Origin: Nevskia sp.
GTDB taxonomy: Bacteria; Pseudomonadota; Gammaproteobacteria; Nevskiales; Nevskiaceae
DNA: 38,494 bases
Reading direction: 5' to 3'
Assembly (NCBI GenBank): GCA_031291075.1
Contig: JARLJS010000268.1
Coordinates: 1 to 38,494 of the forward strand
Both the position numbers and the translations under genes were made by a program. Position 1 is the stretch's first letter. Each line of letters begins with the position of its first letter. Positions 25,865 through 33,466 of this stretch are shown here, one piece after another. Below the pieces are notes generated by a model, which saw only the letters and a list, made by a program, of their open reading frames with translations, did no database searches and had not been told where the DNA came from.

Positions 25865-27037
25865 TTAAAGGGAGAACGGCGACTCGAAATCCCATATCTC
25901 GATCGTGGCGTCGAGGTTCTGCGTGGTCCTGCCCACGTAGAAGGTGTAACCGCTGTAGGCCGAGCCGGGCCAGGTGTGGCCGCCGTGGTTCACCGTATAT
26001 AGCCGCGCCGCCGCGTCCGCCGGGCAGCCGGTGAACTCGGTGCGGGCGATGCTGGTGCCGTCGTTGACCACCAGCGGCAGGACGCTGGTCTCCGTCTGGT
26101 TCGCGGCACAGTGGTTCTGCGTGGCCCAGAATGCGGTGGCCACCGCGGCCGAGTCCACCGTGGGCTCGCCGCCGTAGGGCACCAGCAGGTCGGAGGTCCC
26201 ATCCATGAAGGCAACGGCCATGGGGTGGGTCGGCCGGCAGATGCTCTGCAACGAGCTGCGCAGGGTTGCCGCCACCGCGACGAAGCCGGCGAGCTTGTCG
26301 GAGGCCTGGCAGGCCAGGCGTTCGGCCATGAAGCCGCCGCCGGAGTAGCCGGAGGCGTAGACACGCTGCCGGTCGACCCCGTCCACCGCGACCGCGTGGT
26401 CGATCAGCGCCGACAGGAAACCGACGTCGTCGGTGCTGTTGTAGGACGAGGGATCCTCGTTCCAGTCGCCGTTCTTACCCTGCGGCAGGTAGACCCACAC
26501 GCCGTACTGCTCCGCCAGCCGCCCGGCCCGGACCAGGTTGGCCATGCCCGCCGAGTTCATGCCGTGGGCGTGCAGGATCAGCAGCGCCGGCGCGCCGGGG
26601 AGGGCGCGTAGCGGGCGGATCAGGATGTAGGTGCGCTGCTGTTTCTGCCAAGTGATGCTGCCGCTGACCGTGGTGGTCTGCGGCGTGGCGTCGACGTAAC
26701 CGGGGCTGGCTTGGTCGAGCGCCAGCGCCATGCCGCCGATGCCCTGCTGCAGGCTGGCGTCCAGCGCCGTGCCGGTCTGCTGGCCGGCCGCGGCGAAAGC
26801 CGCCTGGGTCTGCTGCTGGATCTGCTGCATCGCAGCCGCCGTCTGCTGCGACGATTGTTGCAGCGCGGCGATACCTTGGGAGAATCCCTGCATTAGTCCG
26901 CTGCCGTCGCCGGCCAGGGCCGGCGTTGCGCCCAGGACCACGGTGGCTGCCGCGGCCAGGGCCGGGACTACACGGGCTGTTCCTGAGAAATGAAACAGGC
27001 GCCGGCAACGGCGCGCAAAAAGCGAGGCGCTACGCAT
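25865..27037 (-). CDS. Secreted PHB-depolymerase-like esterase with a Gln-rich N-terminal segment
   Basis: This 390-residue protein has a Sec signal peptide (about 22-42, ending TPALA). A Gln/Ala-rich segment (43-120) follows, which looks helical, then an alpha/beta hydrolase domain from about 135. The nucleophile is Ser232 in GYSGGG. The oxyanion region is HAHGMNSAGMANL (156-168), and the catalytic His is probably in NHGGHTWPG. It resembles the extracellular PHB/feruloyl esterase (LpqC) family; the polymer or ester cleaved is uncertain. I chose the ATG at 27037, with AGGGAG eight bases upstream, over a longer frame with no secretion logic. The segment 43-120 is unusual for the family. Confidence 0.85.
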   Translation of the reverse strand: MRSASLFARRCRRLFHFSGTARVVPALAAAATVVLGATPALAGDGSGLMQGFSQGIAALQQSSQQTAAAMQQIQQQTQAAFAAAGQQTGTALDASLQQGIGGMALALDQASPGYVDATPQTTTVSGSITWQKQQRTYILIRPLRALPGAPALLILHAHGMNSAGMANLVRAGRLAEQYGVWVYLPQGKNGDWNEDPSSYNSTDDVGFLSALIDHAVAVDGVDRQRVYASGYSGGGFMAERLACQASDKLAGFVAVAATLRSSLQSICRPTHPMAVAFMDGTSDLLVPYGGEPTVDSAAVATAFWATQNHCAANQTETSVLPLVVNDGTSIARTEFTGCPADAAARLYTVNHGGHTWPGSAYSGYTFYVGRTTQNLDATIEIWDFESPFSL

Positions 27038-27221
27038 AAATGAAACTCCCTTGAGCCTGCAACTATCGACATCCTTGTTGAGCTTATTTTGCCTCAAAAT
27101 CGCCAATGCAAGATGCGAACCAGGTCTCAGGGCGCGGCTTTCGAGCCGATCTGGCGCCAAATTTCGTCAAAAAGTGTCGCGGACGCGAGGATTTCGCGTC
27201 AGTTCCGGCTTTGGATCCGGT

Positions 27222-28295
27222 TCAGGCGGACTTGGCGAGGCGGGCTTGCCGCTGCCTGACACTAGCGGCCAGGCCGCGCAGCAGCTCGATCGTGTCGTCC
27301 CAGTGGATGCAGGCGTCGGTCACGCTCTGGCCGTAGGTCATGGTGTCGCGCGGGCCGATGTCCTGGCGGCCTTCCACCAGGTTGCTCTCGATCATCACGC
27401 CGATGATGCGCGAGTCGCCGCCGGCGACCTGGTGGCCGACATCCTGCGACACGGCCAGCTGGCGCTTGTGCTGCTTCTGGCTGTTGGCGTGGCTGAAATC
27501 GATCATCACCTGCGGTTCCATGCCGGCCTTGATCAGCGCGGCGCAGGCCGCTTCCACCGACTTGGCGTCGTAGTTCACGCCGGTGCTGCCACCGCGCAGG
27601 ATGATGTGGGTGTCGTGGTTGCCGCGGGTCTCGAAGATCGCGGTGGCGCCGGTGCGGGTCAGGGACAGGAAGCGGTGCGGGTTGCGCGCCGACTGGACGG
27701 CATCCACCGCCACTTTCACGCTGCCGTCGGTGCCGTTCTTGAAGCCCACCGGGCAGGACAGGCCGCTGGCCATCTCGCGGTGCAGCTGCGATTCGGTGGT
27801 GCGCGCGCCGATCGCGCCCCAGCTCACCAGGTCGGCGATGTACTGCGGCGTCAGGATATCGAGGAATTCCACGCCGGCCGGCAGGCCGAGTTCGTTCAGG
27901 TCCAAAAGCAGCTTGCGCGCCAGGCGCAGGCCGCGGTTGATGTCGTAGCTGTCGTCCAGGCCGGGGTCGTTGATCAGGCCCTTCCAGCCGACGGTGGTGC
28001 GCGGCTTCTCGAAATACACGCGCATCAGGATCTGCAGCTGCCCCGCCAGCTGCTCGCGCAGTGGCTTCAGCCGCCTGCCGTAGTCCAGGGCCGCCTGCGG
28101 GTCGTGGATGGAGCAAGGGCCCACGATCACCAGCAGGCGATCGTCGCGGCCGCTCAGGATGTCCTGCACGCCGCTCCGCCCGGCGATCACCGACTGGGCG
28201 GCGGTCTCGCTCATCGGCAGCTCCTGCTGCACTTCGGCGGCGGTGGAGACGGGGCGGATCGAGGCAATCCGCAGGTTTTCGGTAACCGTGGTCAT
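27222..28295 (-). CDS. 3-deoxy-7-phosphoheptulonate (DAHP) synthase, class I
   Basis: The 357-residue enzyme condenses phosphoenolpyruvate and erythrose 4-phosphate, the first step of aromatic amino acid synthesis. Landmarks include VIVGPCSIHDP with the metal-binding Cys61, RVYFEKPRTTVGWKGLINDP, GARTTESQLHREMASGLSCPVGFKNGT, and the metal-ligand segment IDFSHANSQKQ. It is a type-I AroF/G/H enzyme; I cannot say which amino acid inhibits it. No attenuator-like leader peptide precedes the ATG at 28295. The gap of about 180 bases to the downstream esterase gene contains no obvious strong promoter. Confidence 0.96.
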   Translation of the reverse strand: MTTVTENLRIASIRPVSTAAEVQQELPMSETAAQSVIAGRSGVQDILSGRDDRLLVIVGPCSIHDPQAALDYGRRLKPLREQLAGQLQILMRVYFEKPRTTVGWKGLINDPGLDDSYDINRGLRLARKLLLDLNELGLPAGVEFLDILTPQYIADLVSWGAIGARTTESQLHREMASGLSCPVGFKNGTDGSVKVAVDAVQSARNPHRFLSLTRTGATAIFETRGNHDTHIILRGGSTGVNYDAKSVEAACAALIKAGMEPQVMIDFSHANSQKQHKRQLAVSQDVGHQVAGGDSRIIGVMIESNLVEGRQDIGPRDTMTYGQSVTDACIHWDDTIELLRGLAASVRQRQARLAKSA

Positions 28296-28345
28296 GGCAA
28301 AAGGTTCATCGACAGCTACAGCGGAGCGCGGATGCTACCAGACCC

Positions 28346-28368
28346 CCGCTCCGGTCTCCACGGAGCGG
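28346..28368 (-). terminator. Hairpin downstream of the pirin gene
   Basis: CCGCTCCG (28346-28353) and CGGAGCGG (28361-28368) pair perfectly with a 7-base loop, one base past the pirin stop on the minus strand. No T-run follows, so termination efficiency is uncertain. Confidence 0.45.
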
Positions 28369-28369
28369 C

Positions 28370-29074
28370 TCAGGCGGCCGGCAGCTCGAAAAGCAGCAGC
28401 TCGGCCGGGCTTTCGGCGCTAAGTTCCAGAATCGATTCGCTTTCCAGCATCGCGGCAGCGCCAGCGTCGAGTGTTCCGGAGGCGGTTTTGACCACCCCCC
28501 GGGCCACGTGGAGATAGTGCCGCCGCCCGGCCCGCAGCTCCCGCCGCAGCGTCTGACCGGCGGCCGGCCACGCCACCCACAGGCGTGCGTCCTGCTGCAG
28601 CCGCAGCGGCGCGTTTTCTCCCTCCGGCGCGGCCGCCAGGGCGAAACCGGCGCGCAGCGCCTCGCGGTCGAGCGCCTTCTGCTGGTAGCCGGGCGCTATC
28701 CCGGTCCGGTCCGGCACGATCCAGATCTGCAGGAAGTGCACCGGCGCGGTCTGCGAATCGTTCATCTCGCTGTGCGAAATGCCGCGGCCGGCGCTCATCA
28801 GCTGCACCTCGCCGGGCCGGATCACCGAGCCGCCGCCGGTGGAATCGCGGTGCCGCAGGGCGCCCTCCAGCACGTAGGAGATGATCTCCATGTCGTGGTG
28901 CGAATGCGGCGGAAAGCCCGCGCCGGCCACCACCCGGTCCTCGTTGATCACGCGCAGCGGGCCGTAGCCCATCCAGTGGGGGTCGTGGTAGTCGGCGAAG
29001 GAGAAGCTGTGCCAGCTGTCGAGCCAGCCGCGCTCGGCGTGGCCGCGTTCCCCGGCCGGACGGATGGTGATCAT
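28370..29074 (-). CDS. Pirin-family bicupin protein
   Basis: The 234-residue protein has the pirin metal site: His57 and His59 in PHSHHDME, His101 and Glu103 in SHSEMN. The first cupin is therefore intact; the second is less conserved, as usual. Some bacterial pirins (YhhW) have quercetin 2,3-dioxygenase activity, while others act as redox-related regulators; the role here is unknown. It is the first gene after the YdfG gene on this strand, 92 bases apart, and upstream of the DAHP synthase gene. Confidence 0.92.
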   Translation of the reverse strand: MITIRPAGERGHAERGWLDSWHSFSFADYHDPHWMGYGPLRVINEDRVVAGAGFPPHSHHDMEIISYVLEGALRHRDSTGGGSVIRPGEVQLMSAGRGISHSEMNDSQTAPVHFLQIWIVPDRTGIAPGYQQKALDREALRAGFALAAAPEGENAPLRLQQDARLWVAWPAAGQTLRRELRAGRRHYLHVARGVVKTASGTLDAGAAAMLESESILELSAESPAELLLFELPAA

Positions 29075-29166
29075 GCGGGTCTCCGTGAGCTAGGGTCGAA
29101 CCTCGACGCCCGGGACATCATGACAAGGCTGCGCCCGGATGCAAGCCGAAAAGCGGCCGCCGGAAC

Positions 29167-29910
29167 TCAACCCCGCTTCACCGCGAACGGCGAGAACGCC
29201 TGGCAGGCCGGCATCAGGGAGATGGTGTTGATGTTGACGTGGGCCGGCCGGCTGACGATCCAGTGGACCGTATCGGCGATGTCCTGGGCGGTCAGTGGCT
29301 GGATGCCGGTGTACACCGCCTTGGCCCTGTCGGCATCTCCGTCGAAGCGCACCAGGGAGAATTCGGTGTCGGCCATGCCGGGCTCGACCTCGCTCACCCG
29401 CACGCCGGTGCCGATGAGGTCGGCCTTGAGGTTCAGGCTGAACTGGCGCACGAAGGCCTTGCTGCCGCCGTAGGCGTTACCGCCCGGGTAGGGCCACTCG
29501 CCGGCCACCGAGCCGATATTGACGACATGGCCACGGTTGCGCGCCACCATGCCCGGCAACAGCGCGCGCGTGCAGTACATCAAGCCCTTGATGTTGGTGT
29601 CGACCATCCGTTCCCACTGATCCAGGTCGGCGCGATGGGCCGGCTCCAGGCCCAGGGCGAGGCCGGCATTGTTTACCAGCACGTCGACTTCGGCGAAATC
29701 CGGCGGCAGGCCGGCGACGCAGCCCTCCACGGCCGCGCGGTCGCGCACGTCGAGTTCCAGGGGCAACAACCCTGGGCCCAAATCCTGGCGTAACTGTTGC
29801 AGGCGGTCCAGCCGCCGGGCCGTGGCCACCACCCTGGCGCCGTCCGCGATAAAGCGCCGCGCGATGGCGGCGCCGAAGCCGGAGGAGGCTCCGGTAACGA
29901 AGATGATCAT
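29167..29910 (-). CDS. ydfG: YdfG-like 3-hydroxy acid/malonic semialdehyde dehydrogenase
   Basis: The 247-residue classical SDR closely follows the YdfG family pattern: TGASSGFG (6-13), NNAGLALGLEPAH, MVDTNIKGLMYCTRALLPGM, GHVVNIGSVAGEWPYPGGNAYGG, then PAHVNINTISLMP near the end. YdfG oxidises L-allo-threonine and 3-hydroxypropionate-type substrates and reduces malonic semialdehyde with NADP. The ATG at 29910 begins exactly where the family begins. No Shine-Dalgarno precedes it; instead TAAAAT lies only six bases upstream, which suggests a leaderless transcript (see findings). Repeat element 2 abuts this promoter. Confidence 0.93.
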   Translation of the reverse strand: MIIFVTGASSGFGAAIARRFIADGARVVATARRLDRLQQLRQDLGPGLLPLELDVRDRAAVEGCVAGLPPDFAEVDVLVNNAGLALGLEPAHRADLDQWERMVDTNIKGLMYCTRALLPGMVARNRGHVVNIGSVAGEWPYPGGNAYGGSKAFVRQFSLNLKADLIGTGVRVSEVEPGMADTEFSLVRFDGDADRAKAVYTGIQPLTAQDIADTVHWIVSRPAHVNINTISLMPACQAFSPFAVKRG

Positions 29911-29916
29911 GGCGGC

Positions 29917-29922
29917 ATTTTA
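29917..29922 (-). promoter_or_regulatory. Candidate -10 of ydfG, at the edge of repeat element 2
   Basis: The minus strand reads TAAAAT six bases before the ydfG ATG. The transcript would start at or next to the A of the start codon. No -35 is recognisable, because the expected position falls inside the first hairpin of the repeat. Confidence 0.4.
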
Positions 29923-29924
29923 AC

Positions 29925-30107
29925 GTGAGGTCGGGCGGCTTCGCCGCCTGTGAGGTCGCTCCCCGGCTGCGCCGGTCGCTGTGAGGAGTGAGGAGTGAGG
30001 AGTGAGGGGGAAAAGCTTGTCCCCTTTTCAGGCCCGAAGGGCCGACCTCACTCCTTATAGGGCGCGCAGCGCCCGACCTCACAGCAGCGCAAAGCGCTGC
30101 GACCTCA
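29925..30107. repeat. Dispersed repeat element 2: GTGAGGTC blocks with variable hairpins, overall palindromic
   Basis: On the plus strand: GTGAGGTC at 29925 and 29950, each followed by a small hairpin (GGCGGC-TTC-GCCGCC; CCGGC-TGC-GCCGG); three GTGAGGA and one GTGAGGG (29981-30008); a core related to that of element 1, AAAAGCTTGTCCCC; then three hairpins each followed directly by GACCTCA(C): GGCCC-GAA-GGGCC, GGGCGC-GCA-GCGCCC, GCAGCGC-AAA-GCGCTGC. The whole is a large imperfect palindrome of about 180 bases. The last unit holds the stop codon of tetR. Confidence 0.9.
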
Positions 30108-30722
30108 GGCCTGCGGCGTGGCCAGCCCGTGCGACACCATCCGCATCACGTCGTCGATGACCTGGCGATCCGGCAGCTTGCCCTGCCACAGGCACCAGTG
30201 CATGCCCAGGAAGTGACCGATCCCCATCAGGGCCCAGGCGCGCGCGTCGGTGTCGCCCGGGGCGATCTCGCCGCGCCGCACGGCTTCGCCGAGGCCTTCG
30301 CTGTAACCCTTGGCCAGCCGCTCGTAGTACTCGCGGAACACCGCTTCGTCGACGAACTGCGCTTCCTGCACGATGCGGTACAGCCCGGGGTGCTTCTGGG
30401 TGAATTCCAGGAACGCCTGCAGGCTCTGGCGTTCCGCCTCGAGCCGGTCGGCGGCGTCGGTGGCGGCCCCGGCCATCTGCTTGCGCAGCTTGCGGCCGAT
30501 CTCGCGCACCAGCGTGATGAAGATTTCTTCCTTGCTGTGGAAGTAGAGGTAAAACGTACCCTGGCCGACACCGGCACGGGTGGTGATAGAGCTAACGGAA
30601 GCCGCGTGGAAGCCCTTGCCGCCGAACTCCTCCTCCGCGGCGGCGAGCAGCTTGCGGCGCGTGGCCTCGCCGCGCGCCGTCACCGGCACCAGCTCTTTGA
30701 GTACCTGGGCGTTCGGCATCAT
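30105..30722 (-). CDS. TetR-family transcriptional regulator
   Basis: The 205-residue protein has an N-terminal helix-turn-helix (about residues 20-65) with EEFGGKGFHAASVSSITTRAGVGQGTFYLYFHSKEEIF, of which ITTRAGVGQGTFYLYF is the classic TetR pattern, and a ligand-binding C-terminal domain. I chose the ATG pair at 30722/30719 behind AGGAG; a longer frame reaching 30869 adds a stretch without TetR character. The regulated genes are not known: candidates are the adjacent ydfG-pirin genes, the patatin gene, or itself. The stop TGA lies in the last GACCTCA unit of repeat element 2. The 187 bases upstream hold an AT-rich promoter-like stretch but no clear operator. Confidence 0.88.
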   Translation of the reverse strand: MMPNAQVLKELVPVTARGEATRRKLLAAAEEEFGGKGFHAASVSSITTRAGVGQGTFYLYFHSKEEIFITLVREIGRKLRKQMAGAATDAADRLEAERQSLQAFLEFTQKHPGLYRIVQEAQFVDEAVFREYYERLAKGYSEGLGEAVRRGEIAPGDTDARAWALMGIGHFLGMHWCLWQGKLPDRQVIDDVMRMVSHGLATPQA

Positions 30723-30909
30723 GGCCGGGCCGACTCCTGATTTTTTCTCGGAAAGCACGAGTCTGAGCTTAATTGATGGATACCCTGAAGTGGCGGCCAT
30801 GGTGCGCGCCGGCCGAGACGGCACGCGGCTTTTCCGATACACGGTGGTTCCCGGCGGAATATCGGTCAAGCCCGGTTGACGTCCGGGCCAGCTGCCGGCC
30901 GCGGCGCGG

Positions 30910-32403
30910 TCAGGACACAGCCTGCAGCCGCGAGCCCGGATGGCGGGTGCCGGTGGCCGGGGTGCGTCGCAGGCCGTTGTCCTTGAGCCAGGCCAGGCAG
31001 TCCTCGAACGCTCGCGAAATGCGGGTCTGGGTGCGGATGCGCTCGATTTTCGGCCAGGTGGCGCGCTCGCCCTCGCGGAGGTAGCGCTGCAGGTCCCCGG
31101 CGGTGAGGTTGGAGAACATCCGCATCAGCTGGCCGGGGGTCTGCCGCGGCAGGATGCTGACGTCGCCGCTGTAGCGCTGCTGCAGGATGTCGTTGAGCGC
31201 GTCGACGATGCGGCCGCCGGGGTGGCTGCTGCTGTACTGGTGCGCCACCTTGAGGGCCTCGCGCCCGGTGACCGAGGCCAGCTCGCGCGCGAACCGCACC
31301 AGGCCGCGCTTGGGCGAGGATTGTTCGCGCATGAATGGCACCACGTGAGGGTTGGTCTGGCTGACGATGTAGTGGTTGACATTGTGCAGGCGCGCCAGCC
31401 GCAGCATCGGCAGGTCGTTGGCGATGGAGCCATCGACCCAGCGCTTGCTGCGCATATACGGTACCGTGTCGCCGCTGTAGTCCAGTGCCTCCAGCATCAC
31501 CGGCGGGAACACGCCGGGAACGGCGCAGGATGCCATCACCGCACTGCGCACCACCACGTTGGGTGCGGTCAGGTAGTTGAGCAGGCGCGCCTGCTGGTTG
31601 GGTTCGGCCGGCGACACGGTGACGCCGAGGATGCGGCGGGTGCGCTCGAACGATTCCAGGAAGCTGCCGGCGTGGACGTTGCGGTTGAGGCAGTCCTGCA
31701 GGAGGCCCGGGTCCATCAGCGACTTGTGCTTTAGCGCCTGCCGCAGGCTGACGCCCTGGAATGCCTGCACGTTGAGATTGTGCGGGTCGAAGATCTGCGG
31801 CAGCTCCTCGTCGGTGCGGGTGCAGGCCATGGCGGCGATGATCGAGCCGGCGGACGACCCCGAGATCACCCGCGGCAGGATGCCGGCCTCGAACATGGCC
31901 TTGATCACGCCGAGGTGGAACATCCCCAGCGTGGCTCCGCCCGACAGCAGCAGGGCGGAGCGCCCGAAGCTGGTGCCGGTGCGCTTGAAAAAGAGCACCT
32001 TTTCGGCGGCGCTGAAATCCGGGAAGTCGCCGACGCAGATGTAGTCGAGGCAGCGCGCCGCCTCCTCCACATAGTCCTCGATCAACTGCTTGGTGCCGAC
32101 CCGGCTATAGCAATAGAGCAGGGGGTTGGCGGTGTTGCCGAGATTGCCGTGCAGCCCTTCGGCGAGATCGTGCGTCAGCCGGCGCACGTCGCCGGCCCGG
32201 CGCAGCTCGCGCATCTGGGCCAGGCGCTCGCGGATCAGCAGGTAGTCGAAGTCGTCGCTCACTTCGTCCTGCTTCCACGATTCGCCCCCTTCCAGGTGGT
32301 CCAGCTCGGCCGCGATCTCGCGCCAGGTGGCGTAATCGGGCGCTTCTTCCAGGTCCTTCAACCGGTTGGCAATCAGCTTCTTGGGCGAGGTTGCGGTGCG
32401 CAT
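30910..32403 (-). CDS. Patatin-like lipase with DUF3336 (TGL/SDP1-type)
   Basis: The 497-residue protein has an N-terminal DUF3336 region (about 1-140) followed by a patatin domain: oxyanion loop SGGATLG (154-160), nucleophile Ser184 in GSSAG, and the dyad Asp324 in VDGSI. This architecture is shared with yeast TGL3/4/5 and plant SDP1 triacylglycerol lipases. Bacterial members are thought to act on storage or membrane lipids. No signal peptide is visible, so it is probably cytoplasmic and acts on lipid droplets or membranes. It is divergent from the mprF operon across 136 bases. Confidence 0.92.
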   Translation of the reverse strand: MRTATSPKKLIANRLKDLEEAPDYATWREIAAELDHLEGGESWKQDEVSDDFDYLLIRERLAQMRELRRAGDVRRLTHDLAEGLHGNLGNTANPLLYCYSRVGTKQLIEDYVEEAARCLDYICVGDFPDFSAAEKVLFFKRTGTSFGRSALLLSGGATLGMFHLGVIKAMFEAGILPRVISGSSAGSIIAAMACTRTDEELPQIFDPHNLNVQAFQGVSLRQALKHKSLMDPGLLQDCLNRNVHAGSFLESFERTRRILGVTVSPAEPNQQARLLNYLTAPNVVVRSAVMASCAVPGVFPPVMLEALDYSGDTVPYMRSKRWVDGSIANDLPMLRLARLHNVNHYIVSQTNPHVVPFMREQSSPKRGLVRFARELASVTGREALKVAHQYSSSHPGGRIVDALNDILQQRYSGDVSILPRQTPGQLMRMFSNLTAGDLQRYLREGERATWPKIERIRTQTRISRAFEDCLAWLKDNGLRRTPATGTRHPGSRLQAVS

Positions 32404-32508
32404 ACGGTCGGCAGTTTAGCCGGTGGCGGGGCCGCGGGCGCGGCGTTTCCCCGCCACCGCCCGGCCAGGGGTGAATTTCCCTGTCAAAACAATGCCGCCC
32501 GCGCCCGT

Positions 32509-32514
32509 TACAAT
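32509..32514 (+). promoter_or_regulatory. Candidate -10 for the mprF-virJ operon
   Basis: TACAAT, within TTACAATG, lies 25 bases before the first gene's ATG, in the GC-rich divergent gap. A possible -35 (TGTCAA, 32482-32487) is 21 bases away, which is too far for a standard sigma-70 promoter, so this is tentative. On the opposite strand TTGACA is a perfect -35 hexamer facing the lipase gene but has no -10 partner. Confidence 0.3.
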
Positions 32515-32539
32515 GTAGGTTCACCCGACATTCCAACTA

Positions 32540-33466
32540 ATGAAAGCCGTCCGCGACTACAAGTCCCTGCTGCTCACCGCGTTGACCCTTGCCATCTTCG
32601 GTGTCGCCCTGTGGGTTCTGCACCACAGCCTGGCGAAGCTCCGGCTGGCCGACGTGATGGTCAGCGTCACCGCCGAGCCCTGGCGGAAAGTGGCGGCCTG
32701 CGCGTTCTTCACCTGTTGCAGCTACGCCATGCTGACCCTGTACGACCATCTGGCCTTGCAGGCGGTGGAGCACCCGTTGCCGTGGCGCCGGGTGGCGCCG
32801 ATCTCGTTCACGGCCTTTGCCATCGGACACAGCGCCGGGCTGTCCTGGCTGTCGGGCGGTTCGGTGCGTTACCGCGGCTACTCCAGGGAAGGCCTCAGCG
32901 TGATCGAGATCGCCGGCGTGGTGGGGCTGGTCTCCGGCACCTTCGCGCTCGGCATCGGCACCCTGCTGGGCCTGTCGCTGCTGCTCGAATCGCACCAGGC
33001 GGCGCGCGCCCTGCACCTGGACCACGGCTCGCATGCCCGGCTGCTGGCGGCGGTCATCTTCTGCCTCATCCTCGGCTACCTGCTGCTGACCCACCGCGTC
33101 CGCCACCCCGTGCGCATCCGCGGCCGCGAATTCCGCCTGCCGCCGCTGCATATCGGCGTGGCGCAGATCGTGGTCGCCGGGGTCGACCTGTGCTTCGCCG
33201 CCGCCACTCTCTACGTGCTGTTGCCGGACTCCATCTCCCTGCATTTCTTCGGCTTCGTCGGCCTCTACGTGCTGGCGATCCAGTCCGGCGTGATCAGCAA
33301 CGTGCCCGGCGGCGTCGGCGTGTTCGAGTCGGTGCTGATCGAGCTGTTGCCGGGCGGCGCCACCGCCGAACTGGTCAGCGCCGTGCTGCTGTACCGGTTC
33401 ATCTACTACTTCATCCCGCTGGTGCTCGGGGTTGGCCTGCTGGCCGCCCGCGAGGCATGGCGATGA
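32540..33466 (+). CDS. MprF N-terminal half: lysyl-phosphatidylglycerol flippase-like membrane protein
   Basis: The 308-residue protein has about eight membrane segments and matches the UPF0104/LPG_synthase_TM half of MprF, which flips aminoacyl-phosphatidylglycerol to the outer leaflet. Family-like stretches include HSAGLSWLSGGSVRYRGYSREGLS and LAIQSGVISNVPGGVGVFESVLIELLPGGA. In most bacteria this half is fused to the synthase half. Here the stop TGA overlaps the next start as ATGA in another frame, so the two halves are separate but coupled. Its ATG at 32540 is supported by a downstream MKAVRDYKSLLLTA start. Confidence 0.88.
   Translation: MKAVRDYKSLLLTALTLAIFGVALWVLHHSLAKLRLADVMVSVTAEPWRKVAACAFFTCCSYAMLTLYDHLALQAVEHPLPWRRVAPISFTAFAIGHSAGLSWLSGGSVRYRGYSREGLSVIEIAGVVGLVSGTFALGIGTLLGLSLLLESHQAARALHLDHGSHARLLAAVIFCLILGYLLLTHRVRHPVRIRGREFRLPPLHIGVAQIVVAGVDLCFAAATLYVLLPDSISLHFFGFVGLYVLAIQSGVISNVPGGVGVFESVLIELLPGGATAELVSAVLLYRFIYYFIPLVLGVGLLAAREAWR

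Noticed and set aside
27038-27221. Promoter of the secreted esterase in the gap after DAHP synthase
   Set aside because: TTGCAT and AATAAG-like hexamers are near 17 bases apart, but both are poor matches, and several equally weak alternatives exist in the gap.
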